64,000 nt of DNA, taken from assembly GCA_033060915.1 (NCBI GenBank), contig CM065396.1:4182001-4246000 (forward strand), read 5' to 3'. The translations under genes and the position numbers were made by a program. The first letter of the stretch is position 1. Each line of letters opens with the position of its first letter. The stretch is from Euryodendron excelsum (taxonomy: Eukaryota > Streptophyta > Magnoliopsida > Ericales > Pentaphylacaceae). The notes under the pieces were generated by a model. The model saw nothing but the letters and a program-made list of their open reading frames with translations. It was not told the DNA's origin and did no database searches. This document shows, in pieces, positions 10,812 through 23,149 of the stretch.

Positions 10812-12078
10812 TGATTGCGCTTCAAAAGTACAATTATATGACCTTAGCTTATGATTTTTTAGCCTTAGTTAGGATTTTATATACCTTTTTAGTTATATTT
10901 TAGTATTAATTAAGTTTATTTTGTTTTGTATAGGTTTTGAGCTTAAATTGAAGGATTTTGGATACAATTCGAACAAAAGTGTCAAGAGGATGCTGTTCGA
11001 GTACAAACTATTAAAGTTATGGCATAAGCTATTGAAGCACGCAGATCTAAAACTTTGGAAGGCCATATCTCTCAACCGAAAAGAGCTATCGGGATCCATA
11101 ATATATTGATTTCATGTTACTTTCGAGACCACCTATTCAATTATGTGGTTTGGAGACCCACTCAGGCACGGGTTGATCCGTCCGAATGGTTTACGAAAAT
11201 CTGCAAATTTCTCTTCCTATAAAAGTTGGTACTAAAGCCTATTTTAGAAAGTTCGTTTTAATAGTTTATTTTTACGAGTTTTAGGGTTCATTTGAGAGCT
11301 TTAGGAGTAGATTAGACTAGAAATTTACAAAGTTTTCATAGTTTTCAATTGATCTAATCAGATTCAACGGCTTTTCATAGTTTTTCAATCTATGCAATCA
11401 AATTCTCACTCTTTCAATAAATTTACATATATATTAGCGTATTTATTATGTATAGGAGTAGCTAAATCACATCTTGAGATCAATTGTGAAGATCAACTGA
11501 AGATCACGGATGAACAATGGAGGTAACTAGGGTTTTAATGATTTTATCTTCTTCTTCTTAATTATTTGGGATCAAACTCTAGATATTTATTAAAACTTAT
11601 ATGTTTGATTACGCTTGGTAATATTTATGCATGAACCCTAGTTTGGTATATTTACTGCACAAGTTGATGGTATGCATCTATGATTCTAAACTTGATTTAT
11701 TCTATATTTGATTATTAAAGAATAAAAAATTTTATCCCTAAATCTTTCAAATCAAAGTCTTACAACGCAATCAATGATTTGAGTTATCAAAAACCTTCAT
11801 TGAAATTTTGAGTGAAGCAATTGATTGAAACTATTAGTTTCGAGAATTTTCTTTATTAATTAAAACTTGATTTCGTAGTTTAGCTTAGATTAATCAAACC
11901 GTTTCAAATTATTTCTTTTTATTTTATTGGAGTGCTTCCTTAGGGTTTCTAAACCAAGGTAAGTTTTCCTGAATGCACTAACCCTCTTTCCCTGTGGATC
12001 TACCTCAGACTTCACTGAGTAATTATTACTACATCGCAACTATACACTGGCAGTTATTTATCGCACATTTTTTGAGCA
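10812..12078 (+). repeat. Athila-NA 5' LTR
   Basis: It pairs with 44328-45595 across its full length, including the block with CTTCCTATAAAAG (a TATA-like site near 11215), the CTAGGGTTTTAATGATTT region and the end CACTGGCAGTTATTTATCGC. The GAGCA end at 12078 is placed by comparison with GATCA plus the duplication ATATC at the other LTR. Confidence 0.9.
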
Positions 12079-12087
12079 ATTAGTTTT

Positions 12088-12104
12088 TGGCGCCATTGTT
12101 AAGG
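12088..12104 (+). other. Athila-NA primer-binding site
   Basis: TGGCGCCATTGTTAAGG begins about 10 bases after the LTR end. It is a slightly decayed form of TGGCGCCATTGCCGGGGA, which is intact in Athila-2 (21377-21394) and typical of Athila-lineage elements. Confidence 0.8.
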
Positions 12105-12395
12105 GAGTTTTGACGACTGGCTTTGGAGGACAAACTTTAGAGATTTAATTCCGACGAAAGCACTTCACCATCATTCTATAATCACGAGGAGACTCAATAG
12201 CTCACTTGGGTACCTTCATTCCATCCTTTATTTTTAAGCGATTCTTTTTATTTTATTTTATTTTATTTATATATATATATATATTTAAAAGTTGGGTAAG
12301 AGTGGCGTTATTTACTAATTTATGGTATATTTTGTGAAGATTTGGCAGATAGGTTGGTTTGAATTTGTCGAATTGGTGGTTTATTATGTGAAGAT

Positions 12396-12623
12396 TTGGA
12401 GGTTGAATTAATATTATCTATAGATAATTATTTGAGCATGCATGGTATGAGGGATGCACCTGTAACCCCATATCGATCTACGAGAGACTATAAAAATGCT
12501 ACTAAAATTCAGCCCTTACTTACACCTAGTACAACCACTAAACCCTTATCCACCTATCTACCATCTGGGGTGGCACTGTCAAGATCCATCCTAATACTAT
12601 GAACTGCCACCACAATATTATCA
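12396..12623 (+). pseudogene. Athila-NA ORF, first piece
   Basis: The internal sequence between the primer-binding site and the Athila-2 insertion includes a 68-codon open stretch (12396-12602). It is followed, in another frame, by a Tyr/Gln/Pro-rich reading (ELPPQYYQA-like) that continues across the Athila-2 insertion. The first piece is too decayed to tell where the ORF began. No family is recognised. Confidence 0.35.
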
Positions 12624-12628
12624 AGCCT

Positions 12629-14140
12629 TGCTTGACTGCTCTTTCTTATCGGCTTGTTTTAATTCGCAAGTGCACGAGCGTGTGATGTAGCAATTAACTC
12701 GGTGAGACCGATGTCATATCCACAGGGAGCTAAATTTAGAAAATGAGTTTAATGATAAAAACTTAAGAGAAATTTATTCAGAAAGAATTTGATTCACAAT
12801 GAATGTGAAATTTTCTTTGAAAGATGAATGGTTGTGAATGAAATTCAAACGACAATGCTTAAAATTATAAGAGAAATAAAAGTCTTGGCTCCAATCAATT
12901 CCGATGGTGATATATTGGGGGTTCCTTCAAGATATTTAAGATAACTCAACCCAACATCAACAATGGTGATATTAGGTTAGCAAATATTATAATAAAGTTC
13001 AAATAAATGAATGATTGATTCTTGCTTAGAAATGAAAAATAGTTTCAAACTAGATAAGACATTGAATCAAGCAAACTCTATACCAAAACCAAGGTTTGTG
13101 CATAGAAATTCAAGATTATAACATTACCTAAATGATTTCTAAAAATTCTTAACAATAATCAATCATTCATGTACAAAGCGACAAGAAAAAGCATTTAGAT
13201 GCATTAATACCTCAAAAAATCACCTCAACCAATATCATCTTTGATTTTGAACCAAGAAAGAGATTAGCCAACAACTATGATGAAGAAGAACACTTGCATT
13301 AACATGAAATAAGATATTTTTAGCAACGAAGAGCCTAAATCAACAAAAGAAAGCAAAATACAAGCTGCCCAGATTTTTGCTTAAATCTATCTTCTAACGT
13401 TGGATGAAGTTTTCACTCTCTTCTACTCTATTTGAGAGATGTCTATTAGATTAGATATTTATAGATCTATTCATCTACTTTCCAACCTCGCAAAGAACAA
13501 CGGATTTGGACATCTGAGTCAAAAATTATGGTCTAAACACTAGAGGTGTGTCCAACATATGGAGGGAAAGTCAGATTCGGCCAGAATTTTGAGCTGGCTG
13601 GTGGACCTTTTATTTCATCTTTTGGCCTGTTTTTTTCTTCTTTATTTACCCCATAACGAAGAATTATTGTCATCCACTTCTTTCCAAATATATGCATGCT
13701 CTCTTTTTCCCATAATGAACAATTATTATCCTCCACTTGTTTCCAACCATGTGCATGCTTTCTTTTTCTAAACAAACTTCCTACAAATGAGCTAAAATGG
13801 GCTTTCAAATTGTGGGCTGAAGTTTGCACAAAACATGGAGCAAGTTTGGGCTTGAAGTGGATTATCTTTTAGCCTCTTCTTGGATTGTAATGGGGCAGAT
13901 TTGGGACACTTCTTTGAATCAAAATTTGCTTCAATCTTTGACTCAATTTCACTTTAATACTTTGCTTCAAATCCCAAGCTCGAAGATCTCTGAAATACTT
14001 CATTTAAGTTTTAGAAATCTATCAAAACATTAAACCAAACTTCATTACCAAAGGCACACCAAACTATTATGTGAAATAAAATAAACGAATAAATACATAT
14101 GAAAATCTAAGGATTTAATGACAATCTTGATGCACAATCA
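12629..14140 (-). repeat. Athila-2 3' LTR
   Basis: This 1512-bp copy reads TGCTTGACTGCTC at its left edge and GATGCACAATCA at its right edge on the plus strand. Both match the ends of the interrupted right-hand LTR (21399 and 27895). The minus-strand reading therefore starts TGATTGTGCATCA and ends GCAGTCAAGCA. Confidence 0.92.
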
Positions 14141-14152
14141 TACCCCCCAACT
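14141..14152 (-). other. Athila-2 polypurine tract
   Basis: Plus-strand TACCCCCCAACT directly next to the LTR gives minus-strand AGTTGGGGGGTA, the expected plus-strand primer of Athila-type elements. Confidence 0.8.
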
Positions 14153-16049
14153 AAGATTTTGCTTGTCCTCGAGCAAAGCAGAACAAAAATAATTGCTATC
14201 TACTTTATTTAAATGTCACTTTCATATGATTCACGATTGCATTTAGCGTATGCAATAAGTCTTTAAATCCCTAGGTGGCCCTAGTGGACAAGTTGTAGTC
14301 TCGTGAGGGTTGTCAGCGATGATACCCACAAACACCTTAAATTTTGCCTTCATCCAAATCTCGAATCAACCTGTTCACAACAACTCAAACAAGTATTAAA
14401 CACAAAATATAGATTTCTCAAGTACAATATAAAGGATATGTATAGTTCAGAATACTATCAACTCATAAAGACATTCATAACATCCTTACTCAGAATGTGT
14501 GTGAATGAACTAACATGACCATTTTCTCAATATCAAAACTTAAGATCACTCAAATTTTTATCGGAATCGTGCTTCAACTCAAAAATTCACCAGATATGCA
14601 CTCAAAAAATGAAACTCCTAGAAACAGGTGCATTTATGCTCTCTCAACATTTGTACGCAGAAGAAGTAATGTAAACAATCTAAAAGGCCGCATGCCAAGA
14701 CCATGAAAAATGTTAAAACAAGAATATCCGTAGTCTCATGAAAGAGTGTCAAGTGTCAAAAATCGAAATGTAACCATACCACCATATCTATTCAGACATT
14801 CACAATTCAAACCATCTTATACTGGGGATCATTTAGGACTCCATTTTGGTTATAATGTTAGGTAAGGAAAAGTGTATATAGCAAGGGTCAATAAAAATTT
14901 CATGTCTCCGAGAATGGGCTAAATAAAGCATAAGGTGGTTTTTTTTTTTAAAAGAATTTACCACCTTCTGGGATGCATCTAACTCTCTTTCCTTTCATTA
15001 CATACACAAGTTCAGTTTTTCAAATTTGTATTTGGACATTTGTGTGTGTTTTTTTTTTTTTTTTTTTTGAGAATTAAATGCCTAAATGAACACTCCCTTC
15101 ACTTATGACTTTGCTCTCACAAATCAAACCAAGCCCATTAATCTCAAAGACACTTTTTGCCAAGGAGTTCAAAAAAAATGGTTAGTATACGAAAGGCTCA
15201 ATTTGGTGAACTAGGGATAAGTGTATAAAAAAAAGAGACGAACAAGCTCAAATATCAAATATGGCCTAAAACCCTTTCCCAACCATAACAAGGTTTTCCA
15301 AGTGTTCATCAAATTGAAAATGTAAGTGATGTGGCACAAATGATGAATTCCCGACAACTCAACCAAATTAGAATGAATAATGAGACCAACCAACAACAAT
15401 GATGTGTTTTAAAGAAAAATGCAAGAGTAGCTGTGATAATACCCCTCCAAGAAAGAATGGCTCTAAAGCTCACAATAAGGGTACAAGTCTCCACTTTGTT
15501 CCTCAATATTTTCAAGTGATCCTTTATCATCAATCAAGACTATAGTCATGCAAGTTATGAGTGAAGTGCAGGAAGTCCGAGCATAGATGTTGTGAGATAC
15601 TCTAACAAGAAGTTAGTATAATGAGTTAAAATGCCAACATATCAAAATTAGAAAATCCATAACTCATGCTTAATTACTCAAATGAATTACTATGATCATG
15701 CCAACTTTTAATTAGTACAAAGAATAATCTTGTTTTTTTTTAATTATTTTTTTCAATTTTTTTAACAAACCGACAAAAATAAGGTTTTTTTTAAATGATA
15801 AAAATATTTTTTTCTATTAAAATGACAAAATTAAAGGCCTTACCCCCCAACTTAAACAATGCATTGTCCCTAATACATGAATCATTATGGAGCAAGTAAA
15901 TACATGAGTCGAAAGAAAGAAAATAAAACTAAAATATGGACCATGATGGTTTATTACTCATAAAGCTTAAAATGGTGATGGATTTTCAAGATCCAAGGTC
16001 TCAATTTTAGCCATGAAATTTTCAAAATAAGGTTTCAATTAGTGGTTAT
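14153..16049 (-). other. Athila-2 region between pol and 3' LTR
   Basis: About 1.9 kb without a convincing ORF; the longest open stretches are about 75 codons and match nothing recognised. Poly-T runs lie near 14940, 15048-15068 and 15730. Athila elements often have an env-like ORF here, but none can be supported in this copy. Confidence 0.6.
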
Positions 16050-16455
16050 TTACTTTGAAAACATTCCCATTCTTGGGATTCTCTACCTCATAGGCACCAC
16101 GCTCCGAGATGGACTTGATCACAAATGGGCCAGTCCATTTTATCCTCAACTTCTCAGGAAAGAGATGTAATCATGAATTGTACAATAGAACTTTCTAATT
16201 AACATGAAAGGACTTTCTAAGAATGTTTTGATCATGCAAAGCTTTCATCTTGTCCTTTGAAATTCTAATGCATCATTTCTCAACTCCTCTAATTCATCCA
16301 ATTAAAGCTTTCTATGATTGCTAACCACATTTTCATTGTCATTGAATTGGCGGATGGCCCAATATGCACGGTGCTCAATCTCAATCGAGAGATGAGAAGG
16401 CTTTCCATATACAAGCCTATATGAAGACATTCCTAAAGTGCACTCGATCTTGTAA
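16050..16455 (-). pseudogene. Athila-2 integrase C-terminus, decayed
   Basis: The minus-strand translation starting near 16455 includes CTLGMSSYRLVYGKPSHL, EIEHRAYWAIRQF and LDELEELRNDA. This is the order of motifs at the C-terminal end of Athila integrase (GMSPYRLV..., ELEHKAYWAI..., ELDE-RNDAYE-like). Several stops and frame changes follow. The catalytic core and N-terminal zinc domain that should precede it are absent, replaced by inverted sequence at 16450-17100. Confidence 0.7.
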
Positions 16456-17100
16456 GCAAAGGATTATCGAATGGACTGCTAATTATTGGACTACGGCTAG
16501 TTTTACCGCCTTTTGGACGGTGTAGAGAATGTAATTACTAACTTCTAATTGTGGAGGTTAATCCCTCCTTCCCACATCTAATTACTAACTTCTAATTTTG
16601 GAGGTTGATCCCTCTTTTTCATTTATGTATTTTTTTACTACGGCTGGTTTTATCGCCTCTTGATTATTTATTTTTCTTGTCTTTATTTTTAGAGGAGGTA
16701 CTTACCCCTCTTTTCTTTTTTATTAAGGCTAGTTCAACTGCCTTTTGTATATGTCAATTGTAATTATTTCCTAACGTTTCTTGTTGTAGCGCTTGGCTTG
16801 CGGAGAAAACAATATATATATATATATATATATTGCTCACTAGTTGGAAGTACATTATTATATTAGTGTTTCATCATGGCTATGTTGGAGATATGGAGGG
16901 AGAAGGGAGTGTTCACGGTGGTAGACCTCTACTAGTCAATGGTCAATCTAATTTTTGAACTCTTAGGGAGTATCTTCATCCAGCAAGACAAAGCACACCT
17001 TCGTGTATTGTCTTGCCCCTCAATCAACACGCCTTTAATTTAAGACTAAGCTTGATTTAACTTCTTCCTACATTTCATGATATAGATTCTAAAAATGTAG
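16450..17100 (+). repeat. Inverted copy of the Athila-2 leader and gag start
   Basis: This ~650-bp stretch is the reverse complement of 20606-21265. Shared landmarks are the CGGCTAGTTTTACCGCC-type block, GGAGGTTAATCCCTCC, a TA dinucleotide run, GTGTTCACGGTGGTAGACC, TTCATCCAGCAAGACAAAGC, and the CTTCTTCCTACATTTCATGA that encodes the first residues of gag. One edge lies in RNase H (after NEAQLNY) and the other lies before the integrase C-terminus. It is as diverged as an old duplicate. Confidence 0.85.
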
Positions 17101-19083
17101 TTCAATTGGGCTTCATTCAAGGTCTTGCTAGCAAAGTAAATGATATGAGGCTTCTTGTCTTTTCTTTTCCCCAAAACAGCCCCTATAGCGAAATCACTAG
17201 CATTACACATCAATTCGAATGGTAAAAACCAATCGGGAGCTTGCATGATCGGTGCGGTGGTCAACAAACCCTTAAGCTTTTCAAAAGCTTCTTGACATTT
17301 TGATGTCCACTCAAATTGGATATCTTGTGACAATAAATTGCATAAGGGTTTGACAATGGTACTAAAAGAGGGAATGAATCTTCAGAAAAAACTGGCGTGC
17401 CTTAAAAAGGATCTCACATCTTTGATAGTTTTCAGGGTAGGCAATTTTTGAATGAGTTCAACTTTTGAACTATCTATCACTATTCCTTTGGAAGAGACAA
17501 TGTGGCCTAAGAAAATATCGTGTGTCACTATAAAGTGACACTTCTCCCAATTGAGTACGAGATTGCTCTCCTCGCATCTTTTAATCACTTTTTCTAAATG
17601 TACTAAACATAACTCATAAGAATCCCCTTAGACAGAGAAATTATCCATAAAAATTTTTAAGAATCTTTCCACCATGTCACTAAAGATACTCATCATGCAC
17701 CTTTGAAACGTGGTCGGTACATTGCACAAGTCAAATGGCATTCTCCTATATGCATAGGTACCAAAAGGACAAGTGAACGTGGTTTTCTCTTGTTCTTCTA
17801 GGAAAATCTCAATTTGGTTGTATCTTGAGTAGCCATCAAGAAAGTAATAGAAAGTTCTCTCCGCCACTCTCTCAAAGACTTGGTCTAGAAATACAAGTGG
17901 AAAATTATCCTTCCTAGTCACGGCATTCAACCTGCAGTAATCAATGCACATGCGCCACCCGATTTAGATACTAGTGGGCACTAGTTCATTGTTCTCATTC
18001 TTCACCACCGTAACTCCATATTGTTTTTGGGACAACTTGGGTTGGACTAACCCATTTGGATTCGGCAATGTGGTAGATGATACTTGCATCAAGCAACTTA
18101 AGCACTTCACATCTCACTACTTCCTTCATGTTTGGGTTCAATCGCCTTTGCATTTGTTTCACAGATTTAGCCTCTTCCTCAAGATAGATTCTATGTGTAT
18201 ATAAAAGAGGGCTAATTCTTTTCAAATCGATGATTGTCCACCCAATTGCTTTCTTGTGTTTTCTTAGTACTTTCAACAATTTTTTTTCTTGCTCCATGGT
18301 TAGTTTTGATGAAATTACAACAGGATATGATTCATCTTTCCCTAGAAAGGCATATTTAAGATCACCCAATAAAGCTTTCCTTTTCAGTTTAGGGGGTTTG
18401 ATGAGGGATGACTTAGCCTTAGCTTGGGATGCATCCAAAGGCTCAAATGATGGGGTCCATTAACTCACTGACATAATAGGCATTGGCTCTAGATAAGCCA
18501 TAAGTTCCCTTACTTCTTTATCAACAAAATCCAAAGGATCAAATTCCTTATTATGAATCAAAGTGCTCTTGACAAAATGTTTGGATCAAATCTACCTCAG
18601 TAATGTCTTCATATTCCCGAAAGACAATTTCATTACCCCGTTCCTACAATTAATCAAAGCATTGAATGTAGCTAAGAAGGGTTTACCTAAGATGGCTGGG
18701 ATGGGAGCACTAGGACCTTGTATAGGTTGGGTGTCCAACACTATAAAGTCAATAGGAAAGTAAAATTTATCCACTTGGACCAACACATCCTCCACAATAC
18801 CTCAGGAAATCTTAACTGACCTATCAGCTAATTGAAGGGTGACTCGAGTGGACTTGAGCTCTCTTAAACCCAATTGTTCATAAACAGTGTAGGGTAGCAA
18901 ATTCACACTTACTCCTAAGTCCAACAAGGCTTGGTTTACCCTATGATTCTCGATGACGTATGAAATTATGGGACAACCGGGATCCTTGTATTTAGGAGGG
19001 GTTTTTAATTGGATAATGGCACTAGCTTGTTCCGTTAGGAAAGCTTTCTCTTTCACATTTAATCTCCTCTTGATCATACACAA
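17101..19083 (-). pseudogene. Athila-2 pol: protease, reverse transcriptase, partial RNase H
   Basis: The region is read in several minus-strand frames. It encodes, in order: an aspartic protease with LLDLGVSVNLLPY (19083-18802); the pre-RT segment with ILGKPFLATFNALINCRNG (18795-18592); the RT N-terminus (18438-17995, ...VVPK); RT core motifs with CIDYCRLNAVTRKDNFP, FLDGYSRYNQI, TFTCPFGTYAYRRMPF and FMDNFS (17951-17628); the RT thumb/connection (17588-17382); and RNase H (17333-17101) cut after NEAQLNY. The active-site FMDD is FMDN because codon GAT is AAT at 17642-17640. Frameshifts, stops and the lost RNase H end make it non-functional. The RT motif set is that of the Athila lineage. Confidence 0.9.
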
Positions 19084-19666
19084 GTCCTCAAGGAACTTGG
19101 CATAAATGGGACTTGTTTAATTGCAACAAGGAGTGGAATGTTAACTTTTGCTTGTTTGAACAATTAATAGATTTCAAAGTTCATGAGCTCATGTTTGGAT
19201 TTTCCTAACCTTTCTGGGAATGGTGGTTGGGGAATGGATTCTACATCACTCATTTCCACTCCAATTTTTTTTTAATCCTCTCATTTTTCACACACCCCTT
19301 TCTCATTTCTCAATTGTGTTTCGCTTCCTTCTTCACTCTCCCCAGACTTCTCCTCCTCAATAGCCCTAGGGATCCTAGAAGGCATAGTTTTGTCAACTTT
19401 CTTTTCACTTCTAATGATGGTGATTGCTTGGACTTGTTCATGGTTAGAATGCTCACCGGATGAAGTTTCACTCATGTTTACTTGGCCTTTTGGATTTTGC
19501 TTTGGTTAAACCGGAAGCTTTCCTCTCTCTTGAACACTTAATGAGTGAGTCAACTTAGTTAGTTGACTTCAAATGTCATGTAAAGCTCTATTGGTTTATT
19601 CTTGAAATTTGTTGGCTTGAGTGTTGATTCTACCTTGAGTTTGCATGAACTGTTGGAGAGTATCCT
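19084..19666 (-). pseudogene. Athila-2 gag-protease linker
   Basis: Degenerate coding sequence joins gag to protease. One open piece (19475-19281) is Glu/Ser-rich with an IPRAIEEEKSGESEEG-type acidic run, usual for the spacer before Athila protease. Stops interrupt it on both sides. Confidence 0.55.
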
Positions 19667-20653
19667 CTAAGGATCTCTTGTGAGGTGATTGGTATGTGTT
19701 GTGTGTGGCATCATGAAATGGTTGGGGTGGAGGCTGAAGTGCCTGAGGTACTGAAGGGACCTCATTTCTTCATCCAAAATTTGGGTGGTTCCTCCATCCA
19801 AGATTATAGGTATCAGAGTAGGATTGCCTACTTGGCCTTGGTTTGGGAAGGGCTTTTTGAAATTGCTTGAATTAGAAATTTGGCCATATAGCATTTCTTT
19901 GAAAGCTAGAATTGTTGGACAATCGATTGTCCTATGCCCCTTGTTCTCACACACTCCACATTTTCCTCTTGTTGCTCGCTCACAACATGCATTTTTTTTT
20001 AGCTCAAAAGACTCTACTTTCCTAGCCAATGAGGCTAGTCTAGCATTGAGGTCATCAGTCTCTTTCAATTGGAACTTCCCACTTGATTGGGATGTGGTGT
20101 TTCCAGACACAACATGAGGTGGGAGAGAGGTCTCCCATTGCTTTTTGTTCTCAACCAATTGATCAAAAAAATCACATGCCTCATCTGGTTCTTTGTTATA
20201 GAACTCACCGTTACACATGGTTGACACTAGCTTTTTAAAATCCGGGGTAAGTGAGTCATAGAAGAAACTTACTAACCTCCACATTTCAAAACTATGGTGA
20301 GGGCAAGCATTCAACAAGTCCTTAAATTTTTCCCAAGCTTGGTGAAATGACTTACTTGGACTACAAGAAAAATTCATCATTTGATGTTGTAAAGCCGTAG
20401 TCCTATGAGTAGGAAAATATTTTTTCAAAAAATCGGTTTGTATTTCCCTCCATGTGCCTATAGACCTAGGACACAAGGAGTTTAACCAAAGCTTGGCTTT
20501 ATCCTTGAGAGAAAATGGGAACAATTTAAGTTGAATAGTATCCTCGGTGCATGTCCTATCAACAAAAGTGCCACATACCTCCTCAAAGTCTTTAATGTGC
20601 AAGTATGGATTTTCGAATTCCATATCATGAAATGTAGGAAGAAGTTGAATCAT
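19667..20653 (-). CDS. Athila-2 gag (capsid and zinc knuckle), 328 codons open
   Basis: This is the largest open frame in the window and the best-preserved retroelement protein. It opens with MIQLLPTFHDMEFENPY and has the retrotransposon gag core (LFPFSLKDKAKLWLNSL, WREIQTDFLKKYFP, WEKFKDLLNACPHHSFE). A CCHC knuckle near residues 231-246 is intact (CGVCENKGHRTIDC). A TAA sits eight codons upstream of the chosen Met, so the original N-terminus may have been longer. The frame ends before the protease region, which is out of frame. As capsid and nucleocapsid it would package element RNA, but the rest of the element is dead. Confidence 0.85.
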   Translation of the reverse strand: MIQLLPTFHDMEFENPYLHIKDFEEVCGTFVDRTCTEDTIQLKLFPFSLKDKAKLWLNSLCPRSIGTWREIQTDFLKKYFPTHRTTALQHQMMNFSCSPSKSFHQAWEKFKDLLNACPHHSFEMWRLVSFFYDSLTPDFKKLVSTMCNGEFYNKEPDEACDFFDQLVENKKQWETSLPPHVVSGNTTSQSSGKFQLKETDDLNARLASLARKVESFELKKNACCERATRGKCGVCENKGHRTIDCPTILAFKEMLYGQISNSSNFKKPFPNQGQVGNPTLIPIILDGGTTQILDEEMRSLQYLRHFSLHPNHFMMPHTTHTNHLTRDP

Positions 20654-21265
20654 GCTTGGTCTTAAATAAAGGCTTGTTGATTAAGGGGCAAGACAATACA
20701 CGAAGGTATGCTTTGTCTTGCTGGATGAAGATACTCCCTAAGAGTTTGAAAATCAGGTTGGCCATTAACTGGTGGAGGTCCACCACCGTGAACACTCCCT
20801 TCTCCCTTCGTATCTCCAACACTAACTATGATGAAACCCTGATATGATGATGTACTTCCAATTAGTGAGCAATATATATATATATATTAGCAATTTGTTT
20901 TCTCCACAAGCCAAGCAATGCAACAACAAACAATTACAATTGACATATACAAAAGGCGGTTGAACCAGCCATAATAAAAAAGAAAAGAGGGGTAATTATC
21001 TCCTCTAAAAATAAAGACAAGAAAAATAAATAATCAAGAGACGGTAAAGCCGGCAGCAGTAAAAAAAATACATAAATGAAAAATGAGGGATTAACCTCCA
21101 CAATTCGAAGTTAGAAGTTAGAAATTAAATGTTAGAATTTAGTAATTAGATGTTAGAAGGAGGGATTAACCTCCAAAATTAGAAGTTAGTAATTACGTCC
21201 TCTACACAGTCCAAAAGGTAATAAAATTGGCCGTAGTCCAATAATTAGTAGTCTAGTCCACAATC
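20606..21265 (-). repeat. Athila-2 leader and gag start, source of the inverted copy
   Basis: This is the native-orientation partner of 16450-17100. It spans the untranslated leader and the first dozen codons of gag. It includes a TA dinucleotide run (about 20872-20887) and several TAACTTCTAAC-type short repeats near 21110-21190. Confidence 0.8.
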
Positions 21266-21376
21266 CTTTATTTGCAAGGTCACGTCCACAATTTTTTTTT
21301 TATATAATCTGAACTATTAAAGAAAGATTAAATTACAAACAATCAACCCCCAAGTTCACCACCATTGCTTGCTAGC

Positions 21377-21394
21377 TCCCCGGCAATGGCGCCA
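21377..21394 (-). other. Athila-2 primer-binding site
   Basis: The minus strand reads TGGCGCCATTGCCGGGGA four bases after the LTR end, the Athila-type site in undamaged form. Confidence 0.9.
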
Positions 21395-23149
21395 AAATTG
21401 CTTGACCGCTCTTTCTTATCAGCTTGTTTTAACTCGCAAGTGCACGAGTGTGTGATCTAGCAATTAACTCAGTGAGACCGAGGTCATATCCATATGGAGC
21501 TAAATTTAGAAAATGAGTTTGGAGATAAAACTTAAGAGACATTTCTTCGGAAAGAATTTGGTTCACAATGAATGTGAAATTTTCTTTGAAAGATGAATGG
21601 TTCTGAATGAAATTCAAACGACAATGCTTAAAATTACAAGAGAAATAAAAGTCTTGGCTCCAAATCAATTCCAATGATGGTATATTGGTGGTTCCTTCAA
21701 GATAGTTAAGATAACTCAACCCAACATCAACAATAATGATATTAGGTTGAAAAATATTGCAACAAAGTTCAAAGAAATGACTGATTGATTCTTGCTTAGA
21801 AATGACAAATAATTTCAAATTAGGCAAGACATTGAATCAAGCATTCTCTATACCAAAACCAAGGTTTGTGCATATAAATTCAAGATTATAACATTACCTA
21901 AATGATTTCTGAAAATTCTTAACAATAATCGATCACTCATGTACAAAGTGAGAAGATAAAGCATTGAGATGCATTAATACCTCAAAAGATTACCTCAACC
22001 ACCATCATCTTTGATTTTGAACCAAGAAAGAGATTAGCCAACAACCATTATGAAGAAGAACACATGCATTAACATGAAAAAAGAGATTTTTGGCAACGAA
22101 GAACTAAAATCAACAAAAGAAAGCAAAATACAAGCTACCTATATTTTTGCTCAAATTTGTCTTCCAACTTTGGATGAAATTTTTTTCGCGCCTAGATTTT
22201 TCGCGCTCGAGGAATACACACACAAGCGGAAAAAAACACTGTACTTTCTCATTAGAACTCACCCTCCTAGAAGAATGAGTGCGACTAGATTTGAATTGAA
22301 AATTGGTTTGAATAAAGGGCTTTTAGAAAAGATTTGGAGTCACCACCTAACTTGATTAAGGTGGGTTAAGTCACCTAAAAACTAAGCATAATCCGAAAAC
22401 TATACTTAGGGTTTTGGAAAACGATTTTGAAAATATCTCCTCAAGAGAGGGTTTTTAAGAAAACAGGTTGTTTGGCAACCTTTAAAAAACATTTAAGCCC
22501 TTTTTGAAAAATAACTCCATTTTTGGTCTTTGAAATTAGTGATCCTAGGTTCGGAGGTTGGTTACGTGTAGGGAAGACGCACTAAGCCATCACCCTACCC
22601 CGCCCTTGCGGTACCTACATATCTATTTACTCTAGATTCACCTATGAAAGTCTTCAACTAACAACTGTTCAATCCTATCCACTTTATAAAAGAATTTTTG
22701 AAATGAAACTAACGTGATGCATGATATGCAAGTGCAAGAAAAATAAGTTGGAAATAGATTTGGAAAGAAATTTGAAAAGAAATTGATTTGATTTGAAAGA
22801 GATTTGAAAAGATAGACTTGGAATTGGAAAATTTTAGAAATTGGAAATAGAGATTTGAAAATAGATTTGTGGAAATATAAACTTGAAAAATATGATGACC
22901 GCACCCATGAGGGTTGCCTACGTATCCTTTTGGAGGAATCAAGTCAGTCGTAGTTCGGACAAAAGTTTGATTGAAAATAGAAGAGTTGATTTGGAAAAGA
23001 GTTGGAGTTGGAATTCGAATTGGAATTGGAAGAGTAGAAAATTTGGACTTCGATTGGAAGATTTGAAAAGATTGATTTTGAAAGACTTGGTTTTAGGAAA
23101 CCTAGACTTAGGAAAGACTTGAGACTTAGAAAAGATTTGACTTGACTTG

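Noticed and set aside
10520..10825. 101-codon minus-strand open frame at the Tat LTR/Athila-NA border
   Set aside because: It runs across the Athila-NA insertion boundary at 10811-10812 and is in LTR sequence.
21429..21827. 132-codon minus-strand open frame
   Set aside because: It lies entirely in the Athila-2 5' LTR. The sister LTR at 12650-13050 does not keep the frame, and no domain is recognisable.
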